NCBI RefSeq assembly: GCF_036345175.1
Contig: NZ_CP107780.1
Location: 10,416,001 to 10,480,000, forward strand
Length of the DNA stretch: 64,000 nucleotides
From: Streptomyces sp. NBC_00576
Lineage (GTDB): Bacteria; Actinomycetota; Actinomycetes; Streptomycetales; Streptomycetaceae
Direction of reading: 5' to 3'
The position numbers were made by a program, and so were the translations under genes. Shown here in pieces: positions 61,298 to 64,000 of the stretch. Position 1 is the first letter of the stretch. Each line of letters opens with the position of its first letter. Below the pieces are notes generated by a model. The model was not told where the DNA came from, searched no databases, and was given only the letters and a program-made list of their open reading frames with translations.

Positions 61298-62655
61298 TGG
61301 GAGACCTTGTATCCGTTGGACTTGGCGTACTTGGTGATGGAGTCCTGCCAGGCGGGCAGCATCGAGGCGATGGACTTGCCCTGGGTGATGCCGGGCTTGA
61401 CGGTGGCCGCCCAGATCGCCTCCTGGCTGAACTGGCCCGAACCCCACTCCGGCCAGACCTGGGAGGCGGCGTCCTTGAGTGCGCTCAGGTCACTGGCGAA
61501 GTAGCCGGCGGTGTCCTGACCCTTCAGCCAGGCCTCGGCCGCGGGCGTGTAGGCGGGGAAGCCGGGCGCCTTCTCGCCCTGGTAGGCGTTGTCGGTGGTG
61601 ACCCACTTCAGGAAGTCGGTGGCCGCCTTGATGTGCGTGGAGTGCTGGGACATCAGCCAGGTGCCGCCGCCGACGTTGCCGGTGGCGGGTGAGCTGTCCC
61701 CCTGCCACTGCGGTATGGGAGCCGCCGCGATCTGCTTGGCCGGAACCTTGAGGGTGTCCCTGAAGACCGCGCCGCCGAACCAGGCCGGGCCCGGCATGAG
61801 CAGGACCTTGTCGGCCTGGTTCTTGCCGAAGTCGGTGCTGAAGACGCCGCTGATGGACATGGACTTGTTCTTGATCAGTACGTCCAGCAGCTTGGCCATC
61901 TTGGTGCAGGCCTCGCTGGTGGTGTTCACCGACACGGCCTTCGGGCCCGTGATGTGGTTGGCGCCGCACTTGCTCGCCCACAGGTAGATCTCGGGGGTGA
62001 AGGAGTCACCGGCGTCGCCCACGAGATAACCCGGGTGCTCCTTGGCAACCTTCTCACCGAGCTGCTGGTACTCCTCCCAGGTCGTCGGCACCGTGTACCC
62101 GAACTTCTTCAGCAACGGCGCGTCGTACCAGAGCACCGCCTGGGAGAGGTCGTTGCGCAGACAGTAGACGGTGCCGCCCACCGTGCAGACGTCGTTGGCT
62201 CCCTTCGCGAACTGCCCCAGGGTCGCCTCGTCGACCAGGCCCTTGTTGAGCGGAGCGGCGAAGCCCGCGTCGACCGCCCAGCTGGCCTCGTTGTTCTGGG
62301 AGCTGAAGACGACATCCGGCCAGCCCTTGCCGGTGCGGTTGAAGAGCTGGACCTTCGTCTGGAGGTAGTTCGAGCCGTTGGCGTCACCGTCGTAGCTGAC
62401 GATGTCCAGCTTCACCTCAGGGTGCAGCTTCTGGTACAGCTTCGCGGCGTCCATACGGGTCGCGTCCACCCAGACGGTCAACGCACCGTCCTTCTGCGGC
62501 GCCTGAGCGAAGCCGTCCTTGTTGGTCGTACCGGCCGTGCCGCCGCCGCAGGCGGCCACGGTCAGCACCACGGTCGCCGCACACCCGGCCAGCAACGCGG
62601 CACGTCTGCGACTGACCGCGCTTTCCTGGCTGGACGAAGGCTTGTTGAGGGTCAT
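61294..62655 (-). CDS. Extracellular sugar-binding lipoprotein of an ABC importer
   Basis: A 453-residue solute-binding lipoprotein of the MalE/ABC_SBP_1 family. The signal RRRAALLAGCAATVVLTVAA ends in a lipobox with Cys before GGGTAGTT. The body has GALTVWVDATRMDAAKLYQK, LRNDLSQAVLWYDAPLLKKF and PIPQWQGDSSPATGNVGG. The ATG at 62655 has GGAG upstream; another ATG sits four codons earlier. It is the first gene of the operon. A GAAGGTG-N10-CACCTTC dyad lies about 70 bases upstream. The neighbours suggest a fucose- or rhamnose-containing ligand. Confidence 0.93.
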   Translation of the reverse strand: MTLNKPSSSQESAVSRRRAALLAGCAATVVLTVAACGGGTAGTTNKDGFAQAPQKDGALTVWVDATRMDAAKLYQKLHPEVKLDIVSYDGDANGSNYLQTKVQLFNRTGKGWPDVVFSSQNNEASWAVDAGFAAPLNKGLVDEATLGQFAKGANDVCTVGGTVYCLRNDLSQAVLWYDAPLLKKFGYTVPTTWEEYQQLGEKVAKEHPGYLVGDAGDSFTPEIYLWASKCGANHITGPKAVSVNTTSEACTKMAKLLDVLIKNKSMSISGVFSTDFGKNQADKVLLMPGPAWFGGAVFRDTLKVPAKQIAAAPIPQWQGDSSPATGNVGGGTWLMSQHSTHIKAATDFLKWVTTDNAYQGEKAPGFPAYTPAAEAWLKGQDTAGYFASDLSALKDAASQVWPEWGSGQFSQEAIWAATVKPGITQGKSIASMLPAWQDSITKYAKSNGYKVSQ

Positions 62656-62999
62656 GAGTGGCTCCACTGAGTGCGCGTGAATGGGGTGACACCGAGCCGT
62701 CCCGGGCGGGCGTCGGGCGCTGAAGGTGACTGGACCAACACCTTCGCGATGAAATTAGCCGCCTTATCGAGGGATTCGTCAAGGGGTTGTGCACCGTTCT
62801 CTTGGTGTATCTATGAGCAATCAGGTGAGTGTCGTGCGGTGTTATGACAGCTGAGATCCCTTTTATTCATTTCCGTCCAGGAGGCCTACGGTGCGGTTCG
62901 CTCTCACAATGAGTACGACTTATTGTTGGTCTGAGGTACGATGAGCACGCTCCCCAGCGATCAGTCGCGTTCGCCGCAGTCACCCCGGAGGCAGCACAG
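62656..62999. promoter_or_regulatory. Divergent promoter region of the deoxyhexose operon and its GntR regulator
   Basis: A 344-base gap of lower GC. The dyad GAAGGTG-N10-CACCTTC (62722-62745) encloses GACTGGACCAAC on the operon side. On the regulator side, TACGAT (62937-62942) is a plausible -10 with GTTGGTC just upstream. GTTGGTC occurs in both places (as GACCAAC in the dyad). FadR-type GntR proteins bind TGGT/ACCA-type half-sites, so both may be sites for the adjacent regulator. Confidence 0.5.
62722..62745. promoter_or_regulatory. GAAGGTG-N10-CACCTTC dyad upstream of the sugar-binding lipoprotein
   Basis: Perfect 7-bp inverted repeat with a 10-base centre containing TGGACCA, itself nearly symmetrical, about 70 bases before the operon's first start. 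Confidence 0.5.
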
Positions 63000-63797
63000 A
63001 TGAACGACACGCCAGCGACCGAAGCGGCCCTGCCGGTGCAGGCCCTTCCCGTTGCGGCACCAGCGGTGAACGGCTCGGACGAGCGGCGTGACTACCGCCC
63101 GGGGTACGAAATCGTGGCGGAGCGGATCCTGGAGTACATCGCCGAGTCACGGCTCGAGGCGGGGGACCGGCTGCCCACGGAGATCGATCTGGCCGAGACG
63201 CTGAACACCAGCCGGGCGGTGGTGCGGGAAGCCGTGAAGATCCTCTCGGCGCTCGGCCGCGTACGGGCCCACAAGGGGCGAGGCCTGTTCGTTGCGGACG
63301 ACGAGGGCATGCTCATCACCAGCCGGTGGGGAGGTTTCTTCCGGCCCGTCGATCTCGACCACGTTCTGATGCTGTTCGAGTTCCGCCGGGTCCAGGAGAT
63401 GGCCGCCAGCAGCCTGGCGGCGACCCGTGCCACTCCCTCCGAACTGCGCACCATCGAGCTCGCCATGCAGCAGTGCCGGCACGGGTTCGTCCACGGTCAG
63501 GTCGACGTCTTCAACCAGGCGGACGACGACTTCCACGCGGCCGTGACCGCGGCCTCGCACAACACCTTCCTCGCCAGCGCCGTGCGCGACGCACGACGTC
63601 TGCAGCGCCAGTCCAGCGCCATCGGTATCCATGACACGTTCAGTGAGCACACCGGGGCGGCGGTCGAGGAACACGAGGCGATCTACCGGGCCATCCGTGA
63701 CGGCCACGCCGAGGAAGCGGCGCAGGCCACCGCGGTACACCTCGACAGAACCCTGGAGGACTACCGGCGCGAGATCCAGCGGCGCCTGTTCGGGTAG
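63000..63797 (+). CDS. FadR-subfamily GntR transcriptional regulator (FCD domain)
   Basis: A 265-residue regulator. The winged helix-turn-helix is IVAERILEYIAESRLEAGDR then LPTEIDLAETLNTSRAVVRE and ALGRVRAHKGRGLFVADD. The all-helical FCD ligand domain has FEFRRVQEMAASSLAATRAT, the metal-binding Asp and His series (NQADDDFHAAVTAASHNTFL, HTGAAVEEHEAIYRAIRDGH). The first 30 residues are Ala/Pro-rich. ATG with GGAGG eight bases upstream. The divergent deoxyhexose operon makes it the likely repressor, responding to a sugar acid such as fuconate or its dehydration product. Confidence 0.92.
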   Translation: MNDTPATEAALPVQALPVAAPAVNGSDERRDYRPGYEIVAERILEYIAESRLEAGDRLPTEIDLAETLNTSRAVVREAVKILSALGRVRAHKGRGLFVADDEGMLITSRWGGFFRPVDLDHVLMLFEFRRVQEMAASSLAATRATPSELRTIELAMQQCRHGFVHGQVDVFNQADDDFHAAVTAASHNTFLASAVRDARRLQRQSSAIGIHDTFSEHTGAAVEEHEAIYRAIRDGHAEEAAQATAVHLDRTLEDYRREIQRRLFG

Positions 63798-63835
63798 CGC
63801 TGTGCATCAACGCGGGGTCCATGCGGGTACGGGAA

Positions 63836-63863
63836 GGAGCCGTGCCGCAGGCGGCACGGCTCC
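63836..63863. terminator. Terminator hairpin after the GntR gene
   Basis: GGAGCCGTGCCGC and GCGGCACGGCTCC are perfect 13-base inverted arms two bases apart (realistically an 11-12-bp stem), about 40 bases past the GntR stop. Strong GC stem without U-run. The remaining 137 bases of the window show no gene I can support. Confidence 0.75.
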
Positions 63864-64000
63864 GAGGGGTCGGCGGCCGGAGTCCGGCGGGCCGCGCCCA
63901 GGCGCGGCGGACCCGCCAGGGCCATGCTGTCGTACCGGCCGGCAGGGCGAGCGTCGCCAGGTTGGCCAGAAGAGCCGGAGCGTCGCCCGTCGGGGCGGTG

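Noticed and set aside
63864..64000. A minus-strand frame reading GDAPALLANLATLALPAG at the right edge
   Set aside because: Could be the end of a gene entering from outside the window, but the frame runs on without a stop into the terminator hairpin, so it is probably chance.
1..64000. tRNA, rRNA, CRISPR arrays, riboswitches and a polyketide or peptide synthetase cluster
   Set aside because: Looked for by eye through the sequence and translations; no cloverleaf, regular spacer array, conserved riboswitch core or modular synthase was seen.

Overview
The window is a Streptomyces-type actinobacterial chromosome segment. The evidence is the very high G+C, strong third-position GC bias, frequent GTG/TTG starts, candidate leaderless promoters (TANNNT 6-7 bases before the start codon), and Streptomyces-typical families: a streptophobe membrane protein, a DUF6777 protein, SigB/F-type sigma and HATPase regulators, a PopR/ClpP module and an ECF42-type sigma factor. 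The dense CAZyme content, pseudogenes and an insertion sequence suggest an accessory chromosome-arm region. No rRNA, tRNA or CRISPR array was seen.

1-12.5 kb: a LysR regulator (cut by the left edge) diverges from an aldo/keto reductase; then DUF1905 and hypothetical genes. A compact phospho-signalling cassette follows: an FHA-FHA-ABC transporter, an SH3-like protein and a Ser/Thr kinase that share short PTQ-hydrophobic motifs. Next come SnoaL-like and streptophobe genes, a DUF6777 lipid-free membrane-anchored protein, an anti-sigma-type ATPase convergent with a SigB/F-type sigma factor, and a methyltransferase. 12.5-24 kb: a PopR-like activator faces a two-gene clpP operon whose second product lacks the catalytic His. 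An ABC-F gene follows, preceded by a seven-codon leader peptide. Then VOC/AraC genes, a broken CHAT-domain gene fused to a truncated DUF3592 gene, a DGPF/ECF42 pair with a matching promoter, a BrkB-type membrane protein and a dead catalase fragment.

24-29.6 kb: a YbdK-type carboxylate-amine ligase, an asparagine-synthase-like amidotransferase and an S9 peptidase. The last two genes overlap. Together they look like a small peptide-amide or osmolyte-type biosynthetic cassette related to, but not the same as, the known N-acetylglutaminylglutamine amide trio.

29.6-51.6 kb: a plant cell-wall degradation island. It covers rhamnogalacturonan (PL26, DUF6250, PL4) and xyloglucan/xylan-type substrates (GH5_4, GH43, GH3, GH1, a deleted GH31 and a CE2 esterase), with a LacI regulator and repeated palindromic operators. 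An IS630-family element sits beside the deleted GH31 gene, and a solo IS end lies past the esterase.

52.9-63.8 kb: a roughly ten-gene minus-strand operon for uptake and oxidative use of a 6-deoxyhexose (L-fucose/L-rhamnose type): ABC importer, mutarotase, dehydrogenases, lactonase and a large unrecognised (alpha/alpha)-type protein, with a divergent FadR-type GntR regulator. The extracellular enzymes in the middle would release fucose, rhamnose, xylose and glucose, and this operon would take up and oxidise one of the deoxy sugars.
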